DNA of 64,000 nucleotides from Elgaria multicarinata webbii (taxonomy: Eukaryota > Chordata > Lepidosauria > Squamata > Anguidae): positions 16,468,001-16,532,000 of the forward strand of contig NC_086192.1 of NCBI RefSeq assembly GCF_023053635.1, read 5' to 3'. Position 1 is the stretch's first letter. Every line of letters starts with the position of its first letter. The notes below the pieces were generated by a model that was not told the origin of the DNA, ran no database searches, and was given only the letters and a program-made list of their open reading frames with translations. Made by a program: the position numbers and the translations under genes. Shown here in pieces: positions 1 to 12,514 of the stretch.

Positions 1-1020
1 GTCACGGAGCTGTGGCAAAACGCTTAATTCTCATCAAGACTTTTCTGCATCTGGGCCAAAAAGTCGCCTCTGAAATGGAATGCCAGCCCAGAGACCAGAA
101 AAGCGCCCCCACTTCTCAGCCCTGCTGAGACTGCCCCGCTCTCTTGCCACCTCCGAGGAAATAGGGAGACGGTGTCCCCCTTCTCCACACGACAGGAGCC
201 CCAACGGTGGGTGGTGTGCCTACGGCGGGCCCTTGGGTGCCAACATGGGGGGCCCTTCACCACCCCCACTGCTGGGACAGGCGTCAGCCTTGTCAGCTCC
301 GTTGAACCCCCCCCCACACTGAGGTTTCGCAGAGGGGTCGCCCCGTAGTTTCTGTGCGCGGCTTGGTAATTCTAGCAGCTGTGAGAGCTAAATTGGGCAG
401 GAAGGTCAGCGTGAGCCACTCGTGTGACACGCTGCTTTGTGTGCAAAGTGCCTCCCCTCTCTCCCCAACACCCTGAGCTGGAGGAAACGGCAGGACAGAA
501 CCAAACCAAGAAGGCCGCCGGATCTTTCGAGGCAGCCTGCGCTTCTACCTCGGAAAGGCCTCCGTTTCCTCGCCAGTCATCCCACCCCCCAGGCGCCGCT
601 GAACCCACCGGGCTGGCCCCCTCGGCTTCTCCCTTGTTTTTCTTCTCACCCGGCTCCCTGGAAAGTGCGGTGTTTTTCTTCCCCCGCAGCTGACGTCTCA
701 CCTGAAAGGCCGATTGTGCGAGAGGCCCGGCAGAAAGGCCGGGCAGGAACTTTGGCTTCACGCGGCCGTGCCCTTTCCAACCCAAACGGAGCTGAAAGGG
801 CTTCTCTGTCGAGGGGACGAGCAACCTTCCCACCCCCCAGGGCTGTTCACCGATCCCTCGATGATAAGATGCTTCTACCAACTTGCTTTCTGCTAGGTTT
901 TTGTTCCCTCCAAGCTGGCACAATCCTGCCATGACTTCCGCCCCCTTGCAAGAGCACCCACTGGCTGAAGCCCTTGGTGGGAAACATTGAAAATTCCCAT
1001 CAGTCTCATATGTCTTTATC
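1..1020. other. Gene-free sequence, nothing recognised
   Basis: Short overlapping open frames occur on both strands, but none has family motifs or splice-supported continuation. No repeat family was identified here. Confidence 0.6.
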
Positions 1021-1027
1021 ATAGCAC

Positions 1028-1055
1028 ACCCACCCACCCACCCACCCACCCACCC
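1028..1055. repeat. (CCCA)n microsatellite
   Basis: About seven CCCA/CACC units in a row. Confidence 0.9.
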
Positions 1056-1521
1056 AAAAGAATCCCGGGGAGCCTCGCTGAAACCGGAGACTTTGCTGTT
1101 CAGATGTGGAGCCCTTTTCCTGCACAGCGCTGCCATTCTGAGGGCTCCGTGAGAACCTGGAACTAAAAGTAGGGGCACCGGAGGGGAGTCTGGGCCCATC
1201 GCATTTTTCAAACTCTCTGCAGCCACCTAAGAGCCTTCTGCGCTGTCTGGCCTCTGAAGCCAGAGAACCTGCCTCTCTCCTCCTTCCCTCCTAAATCTAT
1301 CCTTCTCCTCCCCCACCACCCACCAGTCCCACCAGTCCCCTGCCTTGCTGTTTCCACAAGGCCTCCTCTGGCTCCTTATTGGGCAAGCGTTCGTTCCCCC
1401 ACCCCACCCCCAATCTCCACCTTCCTCTATCTTAATATGAGGCCTGTTAGACGTAGTACACAGGCCCACGTCCCACAGGGCTGCTTTACTAACCCAGCTG
1501 TTGTCCTGCCCAACTTTACAT

Positions 1522-1609
1522 CCTCCAGATGTGCTGGACTACAACTCCCATAATTCCCAGCCACCATGGCCAATGGCTAGGAATTATAGGAGTTGCAGTC
1601 CAGCACATA
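1522..1609. repeat. Palindromic short element (ACTACAACTCCCAT family)
   Basis: The left arm (CCAGATGTGCTGGACTACAA) returns as a reverse complement at the right end (GTTGCAGTCCAGCACAT). It has the MITE-like layout shared by about fifteen other places in this window. Confidence 0.75.
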
Positions 1610-1915
1610 TGCAAACTTAGCATATGTTGTTAAATACTGTTAAATGCCTGGGAGAAGAAAAAGACCTGGCACTGAAAAGATAACAATGTTGGCGACAGGC
1701 GAGCCTCATGGGGGAGATCATTCCACAGTCGGGGGGCCACCACCGAAAAGGCCCTCTCCCTTGTTGCCGTCCTCCGAGCTTCCCTCGGAGTAGGCACTCG
1801 GAGGAGGACCTTAGATGTTGAGTGCAGTGTGCGGGGAGATTCACGTCGGGAGAGGCGTTCCGTCAGGTATTGTGGTCCCAAGCTGTGTAGGGCTTTATAA
1901 GTTAAAACCAGCACC
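1610..1915 (-). mobile_element. L2-clade LINE fragment, RT C-terminal part
   Basis: The minus strand encodes ALHSLGPQYLTERLS, PTPREARRTATRERAF and APRLWNDLP. These are typical of the tail of an L2-clade reverse transcriptase ORF. It is 5' truncated. The same family recurs at 3465-3970. Confidence 0.7.
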
Positions 1916-2125
1916 TTGACTTCTGCTTATTTATCCACTGGATTTTTTATTTTATTTTTTTAAAATGTTATTTGTATTTTAAATGTTTTTAATATTGTAG
2001 CTTATTTTTAATTTTCGCATATCTCTAGCTATTTTAACTGTACATGTTTTAATTTGTAAAGCCATCTTGAGTCCCAGTATTGGGGTGGGGGGGGGGAAGG
2101 CAGGATATAAATAACTGTTATACTA
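1916..2125 (+). mobile_element. LINE 3' tail (L2-type)
   Basis: A T-rich region ends in AAGCCATCTTGAGTCCCAG and GGCAGGATATAAATAA, the usual 3' end of reptile L2-type elements. Confidence 0.6.
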
Positions 2126-3460
2126 ATACCCACGCATTCCAGGCCCAGCACACGAGGCTGCTCACAGCAACGACCTTCTCTGTGGCATCTTGCTTGGGCT
2201 GTGCGGGCACGTTGAAACTAGGCAAGGTCTGGCTCTCTTCCTCCTCCTCCTCCTCCAGCTCAGGCGCTGGTCCGGCAGTGGAAGCAGGGCCTGGAGTGGG
2301 GTTCAGCACAGATCCTTCTTTCTCCGCCTGCCCCCACGTCCTCCCTCCCGCCCAGAGGCTGGCCTCGGCCCTGGCCGTGGAGCCTCAACTCACACAAAGT
2401 GGCTCCTTGTTCTGCCTTCCCAGCAGCGGGCTGCAGAGAATTTCATGGAATCGGATCCATTTCCTGATGGAGTTTTATTACATTCCCAACAGAAATAAAT
2501 AAATAGGAGAGCAGCGCAGGACGTCTTGGAACCTCCGTGGTGAAGAAAGCCCAGGTCCTGACGCTGAAACTGGCCTCAGGAAAGACGGGCCACGGGAGGC
2601 AGGGGCTGGGGAGGCACAGGGGCATCTCTGCGTGGACGGACGGCTCGCGTCTTGCCCAGAGGATTCAGGCAACCACTGCTCCAGAGGACTGAAACCCTTG
2701 CCCACAGCTCCTCCTAGCCTCCGGGGGGTTCCTACCAGTGGCCACGGCTATCCTCTGTTGCCACGGCTGTGACCACGCCGCCACGTAGGTCTTTTCACTA
2801 TTATTGAATCATGGAGCGCTGCCAACAGAGTGGGGGAGTAAGTGGTCCGTGTCAGCATCCTGGCATATTCCGCGTCCACCGCCGGCTTCCAGCCCTCACT
2901 GTTAAGAGCTCCTCTCTGCCGTCGTTCCATCACCTCTTTCGCCTGCCACAGAATCCTTCCTATGGTTCCACCTCTTCAGCAGTTCACCTGCTGGTCCTTT
3001 CCTTAGGGCTTTAAAACCAATTACCTGCCCTCCTCCAAGTGGGTATATCCTTACTGCATCTCTGCCCCTGCCAAGGTGGAACACCTGACGCCCCCATCAC
3101 TTCCTGCTTTCAGTCGGGTGCCGAAGACAATGGAATTTTGTTCGGCTTTTCCATCACGGTGCGGTGATTCCAGTGAGAGGAAACGCCGGCGTGGCCCTGC
3201 TGGGCCCAAGGAATCACCGGATCCTGCAGGTCCGAGAGCAGCCACGATGGAACGAGATGGGCGCCCGGTGTGGAACAATCCCAGCTCTGGGTGAGCTGCT
3301 TGGAATTTTCCTAAACCTTGGTGACAGCCCAAGTGTGACCTTGGCAGCTGGACTGATAAGGGCAAAGGGCTCTTCGCATCTGCTCAGATGCCTAGAGGGA
3401 AGCAGGAGGCACCCCGCAGACGCTGGAAAACTTGGGCTGCTTTGGAAGAAGACATGGATG
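2126..3460. other. Gene-free sequence, nothing recognised
   Basis: A short CTC run lies at 2239-2256. Otherwise there are no coding or repeat signatures that I can support. Confidence 0.5.
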
Positions 3461-3464
3461 TGGA

Positions 3465-3970
3465 ATCTATTTATTTATTTTATTACATTTATATACCGCC
3501 CCATAGCCAAAGCTCTCTGGGCAGTTTACAAGAGTTAAAAACAGTAAACATTAAAAGTATACAAAATTTAAAACCATCAAAAACATAAAAACAACAGTAT
3601 AAAAACAACATTATCCATTTTAAAAACAACAGTCCTGGGGTCCGTTAAAAAACAAACTTAGCGTTGTTAAATGCTCTTAAATGCCTGGGAGAAAAGTCTT
3701 GACCTGGCGCCGGAAAGATAACAACGTTGGCGCCAGGCGAGCCTCATCGGGGAGATCATTTCACAGTCGGGGAGGCCACCACCGAAAAGGCCCTCTCCCT
3801 TGTTGTGCTTATGGAGCAATGAGCAGACAATGGAAGGAGCAAGTGACAGGTCTTCTCACATGTCTCATTATCAAATTGGTGTAAATCTTGAGAATCAATG
3901 TGATCCCATTTCTGATCCATATAAAAAGGGGCTTCAGGATCACGTTCAGAAGAGGAGGAGGAGGAGGAGT
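3465..3970 (-). mobile_element. L2-clade LINE 3' end
   Basis: On the minus strand the element ends CAGAGAGCTTTGGCTATGGG, a GGCGGTATATAAATG segment and an (AAAT)n tail at about 3470. Upstream sequence matches the 1610-1915 copy. Confidence 0.7.
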
Positions 3971-4199
3971 CCACACACTTCACTTCAATTCACGACTGAT
4001 GGGTTTATCCTGCCATCCCATATCTCCCTCTGTTTTTCCTTGCTTTCCATTGATCCGGTGCCAATGAAGATCCTTTGCTCCTCCGCACTTGGATTTGTAG
4101 ATATGGATTTTACTTTCATAGTGGAATCGTCAAATAATTGTCAATTTATGTAGGCCGAGAATTGCTACTCATTTGCTTTGATTGCTTAGTTAATGGCAT

Positions 4200-4330
4200 T
4201 TCAATATCATTCTTAAACCATTTATATTAGTTGGTTGGTTGCTGCTGACCTTCGCTGACCATTTATATGCTCTAAGATCTTAATTATATAGGGTGGGATA
4301 CAAATGTTTTAGATAAATAAATACTAATTT
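4200..4330 (+). mobile_element. Decayed LINE tail
   Basis: GGGTGGGATACAAATG followed by AGATAAATAAATA resembles the L2-type tails elsewhere in the window. It is too worn to say more. Confidence 0.35.
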
Positions 4331-4709
4331 TACTATAATATTATTTTATATATGAAGTTATTTTTAGGCATTATGCAACTGATTAAAATGACGGAGAGTA
4401 AGCATGACCAGTGTGAAAGACCTCAGATTCAACATACTGGATTGGGTTATTACATTGTATTTTTATTGTTTTAATGTTGTGTTATCTCGTATTTCACTTA
4501 GAGAACTGTATTTTATAAAGTAGCTAATAATATAACAAACCTATAATAATATCTGTACATCCATCAACTCCGTAGACCCAAGACTGAAACCTAAAGACCT
4601 GAAACTTGCATTGGGCACACTAGGAATTATTTTGTTTTCAAAGTGCATTAATTAAATCTAATTAATTTAAATTTGTCAGTATGGTTGAAACCTGTGGTAA
4701 CAGCTTCAA

Positions 4710-4723
4710 CCACTAGATGGCAG
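4710..4723 (+). promoter_or_regulatory. Consensus CTCF-type site in the intergenic region
   Basis: CCACTAGATGGCAG fits every position of the CTCF core CCASYAGRKGGCRS. It sits in otherwise featureless sequence about 14 kb beyond the FKBP6 3' end. Confidence 0.5.
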
Positions 4724-4946
4724 GTTTCCCTAAATAGCGCTTAGCTTTGCAGTCAGGGGAGATTAGTAGACCATGGAACACAATTATACAACCGCCCCCT
4801 TCCCTCTGTTGTGGGGCAGCCCACCCTCAGAGGAATGGAGTGGACAAACCCCTCCCTTGGGGGCAATAGGGAGAGCACCATGGCCAAGCCTAGGGGTGGC
4901 AGTGGCTGTAGCTTCACTCAGCTGGGAGATGGGCACAATGAGTCCA

Positions 4947-5082
4947 AGGCCGTAACTAGACCTAAAGATCATCCCGGGTTCGTCTCTGCCTGAGCGCTGG
5001 ATGCCCTGTGTGGCACTTAGATGAACAGGTTTGACCCCAGGACAATCCTGGGATAAACCTTAGGTCTAGCTACAGCCCAACT
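4947..5082. mobile_element. Small non-autonomous DNA element with inverted ends
   Basis: The left end GGCCGTAACTAGACCTAA is matched by the reverse complement of the right end, which reads GGGCTGTAGCTAGACCTAA, about 136 bp in all. A related end occurs near 27238. The superfamily was not identified. Confidence 0.55.
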
Positions 5083-6639
5083 CTGACAGCTGCGCATGCT
5101 TGCTTGGAGGCTTCGCTGTATCAATCTAAAGGCTATTCCAACCCGTGCAAAGCCAGGGCCGCTTGCTAGTAAATAAATAAATAGTCAATGAGGACGCTCT
5201 GCTTTGAGTGGTGGTAGTGTGGGGAGGAGAGTCCTTCAGCCTGTGCAGGTCCTGGTCAGTGGAGAGAGGGAGGGTCCCCCTGCCTCAGGGCCTTTCCCAC
5301 ATGCACACCCACTCTGAAGCCTGGGCAGCAGGCAGGCAGGGCTGTTGCCACCTCAGCAGAACCACCTCAGAGTGACGTCTCTTCTTAAACGCTAGGTGAA
5401 GAGCCAATCTCAAAGACCCCTTTGTGTTTTGTTTTGCTTAACTTGCCTAAAAGTGCAGAGGGTGTTTTTCCCTCCCCTTTTCTTTTAACCAACTTTACCA
5501 CCACCCTTTGAATAACTTGCCGTGGCTGAGGCTGAGCAGGAGGGAATTCACAGTGGAAAAACCGTCAGGTATGCTAAACCAAAATATTATTTACCATTTA
5601 CTTGGTAATCCTGCTCTCTACCTTCTAAGGAAAGAAATATTGATTTAACCGAACTCAGCAGTTCTGGGGTTCTGCCAGTGCCACCTAAATATAGTCCATG
5701 AAAAAGAAACGGATCTTGTAAGGAACAGGGGAGGAGGGAGGAGGGAGGGAAACACACAGGCCAACTCCGTAAGGCTCAACTATATTCCTTGCAAAAGACC
5801 AAACCAGGTGCGAGAGGGTTTTCTTTCACCAGAGAAGAAGTGCGGCTATTTGGATGCACCTGATACTTTGTCCAAGGACAGGAATTTTCTGTCTCCCTCC
5901 AGCCTGGAACATTAGTGCAGTTGGGCAGGAAGGTGGGTGTAATTGCTTGCAGACAGCATGACCTTGGTTTGCCAAGATCCTGGCCTTCCACCGTTCTTGG
6001 CTTCCCCCCCCCACCTTCCCAAGTTTGAGCAAAGCGGCAGAACAAGTATTTGAAAACAACCCCGATCATGGAGAAAGAGCTGGATTCTGGAAAGGGTAAG
6101 GGTTAGGAACAGCGACACGTCCACATGAGATTTACTATGGCACAAGCTTCCAAGGACTAGCGCTATGCCAAAACAAATGTGTTAGTCTTTAAGGTGTCAC
6201 AAGACTCTCTTGATTTTGCTGCAATAGACAAACACAGCTACTAGCCCTCTGGAAAAGGTCCAGGAGATGAGGAACAGCTCGCCTCGCTCCATTGTGGGCT
6301 GTTTACCCTAGAGCAAGCCTGTTCAGGTACTAAGTTCCAAATGGAGGTGGGATGTCAGGACAAGCGGCAAAGCAACCGGGACACGACAGGCAGGGCTGCG
6401 TGGTTGTTACGTGCGGGAGCGTGTGAAGTGGGGGGGAGATGGAGGCGGACTGGTTCTGAGCATTAGCTAGGAGAAGGGTGACTCAGGGAAAGAAAGGCTT
6501 CCTTGAGTCACAGGATCGAAATGCAAAGGCTGTGAGGGCAGGACCATTCCGCCCACCCAAAATCATCCTCGTAAGCAGGGAGAGTGGAGACTCAGTGAGC
6601 TGAACTACAAGGTGCGGGAGAGAGAAATCGCTTCCCATC
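5083..6639. other. Gene-free sequence, nothing recognised
   Basis: There are no supported coding exons. A short AAAT tail lies near 5171-5183 and a GGA/GAGG-rich patch near 5729-5752. Confidence 0.5.
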
Positions 6640-7055
6640 TCGTAAGAATGTTAAGACCCAGGATAGAGCAGACCAAGGGCTTATCTAGTCCAGCGGTCCA
6701 AGTGGGTGGCCGTCGCGACATCTTGTGGCAGTGAATTCCATAGCTTCACTCTACGCTGTGTGAAGAAGCGCTTCCTTTTGTCTGGTTTAAATCTCCCACC
6801 GTTCAGCTTCACGGGATGATGACAGATTCTATTATGACGAACCGAGGGAAACCTTCTCCCTGCACTCTTCATCCACGCATGTCCCAAGCATTGTAACCTT
6901 TCCTGCACCTTTTCCAGCTCTACATTTTTAGGCTTGGTGACCAGAACTGTACTCAGTATTCCAAGTAGGGCATAAGGGGATTAGGATAGTGGCAGTTTTA
7001 TTTTCGATTCCTTTCTTAATGATCCCCAACATGGAATTTGCCTTTGACACATTTG
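6640..7055 (-). mobile_element. LINE fragment, CR1/L2-like, minus orientation
   Basis: The minus strand contains stretches equivalent to KRKRFFTQRRVKLWNSLPQDV and the companion GTACTCAGTATTCCAA-type 3' segment seen (reversed) in old amniote LINEs. It is 5' truncated and well decayed. Confidence 0.55.
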
Positions 7056-7554
7056 CCTTTTATCCTCAGAAAAGACACCTTGTGTAGGAAACATCCATTT
7101 CTGCAAGAGCCCCAGGGAAGGCCCTCTCTTCTCCTGGCATGGAGAGTTTGGAGGGTCTTTTATCTTGCGCATTTAACAAACTCCACCAGCAGACCTCCCT
7201 GTAATTTAGGACTTGCTGCATCCAACCGATGACAGTGGCAGCATGAAGTCAGGACTGAAGGGCTCAAGGTACTGCTGTTGTCAATGGGGGGTCATGGGTA
7301 TAGAGGGTTTTTTTTCATAGCACCTCAGGCACAGTGCTGCCAAATCAATCCCGTTGTGGGATTATAGGAGCCGTGTGTCCAAGGCACAACGAAGAACTCC
7401 AGGGATCCCGGGCTGTGGAGCTGACCTATTGCCAGCACTGTGAATCACAAAACGCAGCTCAGGGTGACTCGTGCCACTCAACATTTCCTGAGTTAGCGGC
7501 TCTTTTTGCAAATACCTAGACATTAATAGCCTAGGAACCAACCGGTTACGGAGG

Positions 7555-7695
7555 CGATGGCTCACCAATGTTGAAGGTCTTCAAGCAAAGATTGGGCAGC
7601 CACTTGCTAGGGATGCTTAAAACCGGATTCCTGCACTGAGCAGGGGGTTGGACTCGATGGCCTCCATAGCCCTTACAGTTCTAGAATTCTGTAAC
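7555..7695 (+). mobile_element. CR1 3' end fragment
   Basis: It contains GAGCAGGGGGTTGGACTCGA and ends near AGTTCTAGAATTCTG, the CR1 3' terminus pattern. It is diverged from the younger copies at 15.4 and 58.7 kb. Confidence 0.65.
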
Positions 7696-8640
7696 TGAGC
7701 AGAAAACGGCCTGGAGGTGCCTTAAACCCTCTTACCAAACTACTCTTAATTCTAAGCTAGAGACGGTGCGTCACAAAGTGGATGCATTGCACCAGTCTCG
7801 AAAGAGCGCTAATCTTGCCTGCAGGTGGTAGATGCCACCAGCAACAGTAGCAAAAGCAAAGCAGCTGATGGCCACCACAGCCACGGCTCAGTGGCACCAA
7901 TGAATGGCCAGCCTTGAGTCCTCCTAAGTTCATGGTCCAGCCCTTAATGCATTTCACAGGACTGAGAAGTGTGATAGTTGTAGCCACAGCGGGAAGGGAG
8001 CTTATATATTCAGCTCTTGAGTTTTTCAGCCAGGCTTAGCGGGAGGGCCACCATGTTTACATGCCTTTCAAATGAGAAAGAAAACAGCACAGTTGCAGGG
8101 CAGCATGGTTGCAGGGCCTTCTTCTGAGTGACCTTTTAGGAAGCAGCAGCCAGGGTTATACGTATCACATGCATCCGCAAAATTGGTTTAGCAACACATG
8201 ACTGGAAACCGAAATCTCTCTGCTCTTTCTTCCCGTTTAAGGAAAACAAGGCTCTAGTCCTTATGGTTACAAAGACTACGTTTATTTGAGAACATGTGGG
8301 CAGCACACGGTGGCATCTCAGAAGTCACAGCAGGAGCTGAGCGGGTCTTCTGGTCGCAGGGAGCCCCTAACCGCATGGGTAAGACACCTGCAGCCCTCCA
8401 GAGATCGCCCCTGAGGATTAGCCATGCCGTCTGGGGCAGGTGGGAGTTGGATTTATAGAATTCTGAACACTCCCATTCCATTCTTGCAGCATTTATGTTT
8501 TCCTGGGTATTTCAATGGGTGGATCAGAAAGTACGGTTGACCCTTGCTTGTGAACTTGATGCAACGACCTGGGTTACATGAACACACGAAGCCATCTCAT
8601 CCCGAGGCGGGCTAATAACCCGCCTAGCACGGTACTGTAT
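7696..8640. other. Gene-free sequence, nothing recognised
   Basis: I see no coding exon or clear repeat in this stretch. Confidence 0.5.
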
Positions 8641-8644
8641 ACTC

Positions 8645-8765
8645 TGTTGGCAGAGGCCTTTCCAGTCACGCTCCCCAGGATTATTTTAACTGGGGAGTCG
8701 AACTTAGGACCTTCCAAAGGCAAAGCATGCGCTCTACAACAGAGCAGTGGTCCCCCTCCAAGCCC
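8645..8765 (-). repeat. tRNA-like SINE fragment
   Basis: The minus strand carries the box-B-like GAGTTCGA-type core, with GAGCGCATGCTTTGCC typical of the reptile tRNA-derived SINE family. A better copy is at 11290-11405. Confidence 0.45.
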
Positions 8766-10289
8766 ACAGATGCCCCCTTCTCCCTCTCTCGTTGAAAACT
8801 TTTGCTGGGAGAGAGAGCTGGAGGGCATTTGGTCTCCTCTAAGCCCTGCTGATGCAGGGGAAAACCTCCAACACCAACGAGGTGAGTAATTTTGGTGATG
8901 GACACAGGATTTCCTGAGGATGTGCATGATCAGCAGCAGTGGGGATGGAGAAAAGCTGTGCTTAGGGGCAGGGAGAGGATGAGATTGGGGGTGGTGGTGT
9001 GTGCTTAGGACAGCAACAGGCGGATCAGCCACCCACCATTGCCTTGCTGCTCCTCAAGAGAAGGGACCCCTCAGAGGAGGGGACAATGGAAGGGGCCGAC
9101 GCTGGTGAAAAGGAATAAAGTGGCCCGTTCTGTGGAACTGCCTCCTCTGAATTCCCTGCTCAAAGAACACCTCATTCATCACTTTTAAACAGAAGTGCCT
9201 CGCTTGCCGTGTGGGACAAAAGGAGCACAATGGCTGGGGTTTGGAGCCAGGCAGCCAGCCGCAAACTGACACATCGGCCCACTGTTCCAGCTCACTGGGG
9301 AAGAAAGGAATTTCTGTATAAATCACTCCAACCATCAGGTTTCTCACTTCCTGTCCACGGGACTTCCCGGCTCCCAGAACACAGCAGCATGAAGGGACTT
9401 TTATACATTTTTTGGAAAAGTGGAAGAAAAAAAAGTTTAAAAAGAGTCTCTTTCAGCTAATAATGAAGTGAACAGTATATTAAGAAGGAAAACATTCAGC
9501 GTTAACCTTGGAGGGGAAAGACAGAAAACCTTTTCATAATGCCCTGGCCACAGAACAACAACTGCCAGTTGAATCAGCTCCATTTCCCAGTTATTGCCAA
9601 CACAAACTCAGGGGCAGGCTTAGGAGAATGTTTGAACCAACATCTCCCCCTCTCCCAACCCCCAAAATAAAAATTAAAAAAAAAATACTCAGGAAGGCTG
9701 AAGGTGCCAGCTCTAAGCTTCACGGCACCACTTCAGCGGGCGCCAGAGAGCAAGCGGACTCCAGCCCGAGTTCCAGACATGGCAGTGGAATTATGGAGAG
9801 GAAGCTCCCCCCTCTCCTCCCCAACGGCTTCACTTCTTCGCTCGCCTTTGCTACCGGTCAGGCAGAATAAGAAACCCTTGCGGTGAAATGGCACCCAGGC
9901 CGTTCTGCTCACTGAAATGGATGAGCCATGGATGGTAGAGTATAGAACAACTTGGAAGAAACACACTTTCCTGGGGGCAAAGCGACAGCTCAGCGTTGTC
10001 AGCCCAGTAACGCTGATCTGGGGCGGGGAACAGGCTTTCAAGTGTGGAAACCGCTTCACGTGCCTACTTGTAATCCTGAAGGCTGCTGAGTAAAAAGTCA
10101 GCCAGTCTGCAGATGGAGGAACTGAGGCAGAACAGCTTGCCTGAGGATATTACGCAGGTCTGTCAAGGCCTCTTCGCCATGATGGCTGAATGAAGCATTC
10201 ACAGGCCACCTACCTCCGTCTATCCATTGCTGGGGTGGAGCCCATGGAAGAGAACCTTTTGCCTTTACAACCTGCCTGTGGGATTCTCA
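8766..10289. other. Gene-free sequence with a MIR-like scrap
   Basis: Positions 10085-10150 read like a MIR core (GATGGAGGAACTGAGGCA, then GCTTGCCTGAGG). Nothing else is recognised. Confidence 0.35.
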
Positions 10290-10372
10290 GATTCATCTGT
10301 CGGAGAAGCAGGGATACTGGACTAGGTGGACATTTGATCTGATCTCACTTCAGGGCTCCTCTTCGGTTCTCT
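10290..10372 (+). mobile_element. CR1-type 3' end fragment
   Basis: GGACTAGGTGGACATTTGATC, with a nearby CAGGGCTCCTCTTC, is the second common CR1 3' end type in reptiles. It is short and decayed. Confidence 0.4.
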
Positions 10373-11229
10373 CTCACTTTAACCCACCCGGCCACATTTC
10401 CTCAACAGGGCGTCCCCACAGCAGGACAGGAAGCAACCAGTCCTTTGCCTCTGTTTCAAGGGGAGAACTGCACTCGTCTGTCTCTGCTCACTCAAGCTTG
10501 CTACGCTGCTTAAGGGGACAGACAGACGCCACTCACTACACCTCCTGAAGTCATCCGATGTGGCTAACAGGGAGGGCGTCAAGAAACATGCACCGTCAGG
10601 ATGGTGCCATGGGAAATGGTGTGTCACGCTGCAGAATTTCGGGAAAAGGAGTTTTCATTTTAAAGAACAAGGTTCTAGTTCTCAAGAAACTATGGAGAAA
10701 ACCGCAAAGTATCATACTGCATAGTCCACTCAACACAAAATAATTCCAGTAGCCTAAAATGGCAATTCTCCACACTACCGTGGTTGCCCTCACACCCTCT
10801 ATGATCTTTCTATCAACCTCCCCCCCCCCCAAAAAAAAATCCTTTCCCAACATCTCCTTCCCCAATCTCTGGCAGTGTTCAGAATTCTATAAACACAAAA
10901 GCAGTTCCTTAAAAACAAATTGTGCATTAAATAATCAAGCTAAACTAGGTCAATTAAGGCAGGTGTACTCAAATAATGGGAGTCTTTGACCAATATGTCC
11001 TGGGGAAGACAGAGGCTGGAAGTGAGTGTTCAGAGGCTGACTTAAGAGGGAAGCAGGTGATTCATGAGGGAAAAGCAGAGCGGGTGGGAGGAGGAGGAGG
11101 AGGAGGGCCACCAAGGCGAGTTTTCAAAGGTTCTGCTGCCACCTGCTGCCTTCCGCGGTTCCCCACAGCCGCCTTCATCCGGTGGATGCCTGTATCTCTT
11201 GGAAGGGATCATCTGCACCAGCCTCTGGC
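10373..11229. other. Gene-free sequence, nothing recognised
   Basis: Low-complexity C8/A9 (10821-10840) and GGA (11087-11106) runs only. Confidence 0.5.
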
Positions 11230-11405
11230 AACCAGGTGCCCTCCTGTGTTGGACTACAACTCCCACAATTCCCAGACAGCGGTGGGGCACCCATTCTGCA
11301 TGGGGAAGGTCCCTGGTTCAAACTCCAAATTCATCTGCAGGAAGGGCCAGGAAAGAATCCCGCCTGAACCGCTGGGCTGACTCCGTATAAGGCAACTCCC
11401 TACGC
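11230..11405 (+). repeat. Palindromic-element half followed by tRNA-derived SINE
   Basis: 11240-11275 carries the GGACTACAACTCCCACAATTC arm. 11290-11405 has a tRNA-like box (GGTCCCTGGTTCAAACTCC) and the 3' end GACTCCGTATAAGGCAACTC seen in squamate SINEs. Confidence 0.55.
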
Positions 11406-12499
11406 TTCTATTACTGGCCCGATCCACCGGAGTGCATCAGCTTGAAGAACATTTGGAATTACCAACACGCAGGCAGCGACTCCTGAGTTGGCCTCCCTAC
11501 CAAGCAGGGCAATGCCTCCCAGCTTCCACGCCCTGCCTCAAGGGACGCTCAGCCTTGGCAGAATGAACGGACACCAAGGCTGCTGACGTTATTTATTCAT
11601 TTTTATAGAACCACAAACACAACTTTTCCAGGAACATCCTCGGATCAACATAACACGTCGTGGGTCTCCTCCATGTGCCCTCCTGAGAGGCAGCTCAAGT
11701 CCTGAGCAGGGCAGGCAGTTCAGGAAAACAAGTCTGTCTCCAAATAAAGGACCCATATCTGGTGAAAGAGTCCCCGTCACAACAAGGAGGGAGTCTGCTT
11801 TTCAACGGAAGCTTCCAAGCGTGACCCCAAAGGAGCAACACTTCCGACAGACCTGGTGCTTGTGTACGTATACAAATTACACAATCTTCTCAGTTCAGAG
11901 TACTCCAAATGAAGCAGGGCTTCCAAAACCAAGGCCCCCGTTGCTGAGTGTTTTGAAGTGGGCTTTTCTCCATTACAGATCAGTTCCTTTCTTCTGCATA
12001 GCTGGGTCCTGAAACGACCGACACACCATGACACAGAACCCCCCCTGGTATTTCTTGGTCAGGATGTAAGAGCTGCGACGCTTTTAGGAGATCATAAACA
12101 CTGTCAAAACAGTGAGCAATGTAAAATAGCTCCTACCTCCTCCTCCTCCTCTCTTGCTCACCCTTTCTAGGCCCCCTGTCCCCCGCCCCCCTCTCTTCCA
12201 GCCTCCACTGCAGGGCAGGGGAAAAGAGAGGAGGTTAATATTTACTCTTTGATCACCTCTCCTCATCAATTGGCTGCCTTTCCTTCAAAGTAAAAGTGAC
12301 ATTATTAAGCTTCCTTTTTCAACTATACGTTTAACGTCACGTGCGGTTAATGGCTGGATTTCATAGACAGAAGTCTTTAATAGGAAGGACAGACACTAAT
12401 ACTGAGACAAGAAATACTCCTTTCACATCCAAAGAGCTACAAACAAAGAAATATAACTTAAATCTACATCCTTCAAGTACCAGAAGGAGCCACCAAACA
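11406..12499. other. Gene-free sequence, nothing recognised
   Basis: No exon-like stretch or identifiable repeat. A CTC run lies at 12137-12151 and a GC-rich patch at about 12165-12225. Confidence 0.5.
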
Positions 12500-12514
12500 A
12501 ACAAATTCTCCTTT

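Noticed and set aside
11285-11405. tRNA gene
   Set aside because: Only box-like motifs with a SINE 3' end are present. There is no foldable complete cloverleaf or anticodon stem that I can support.
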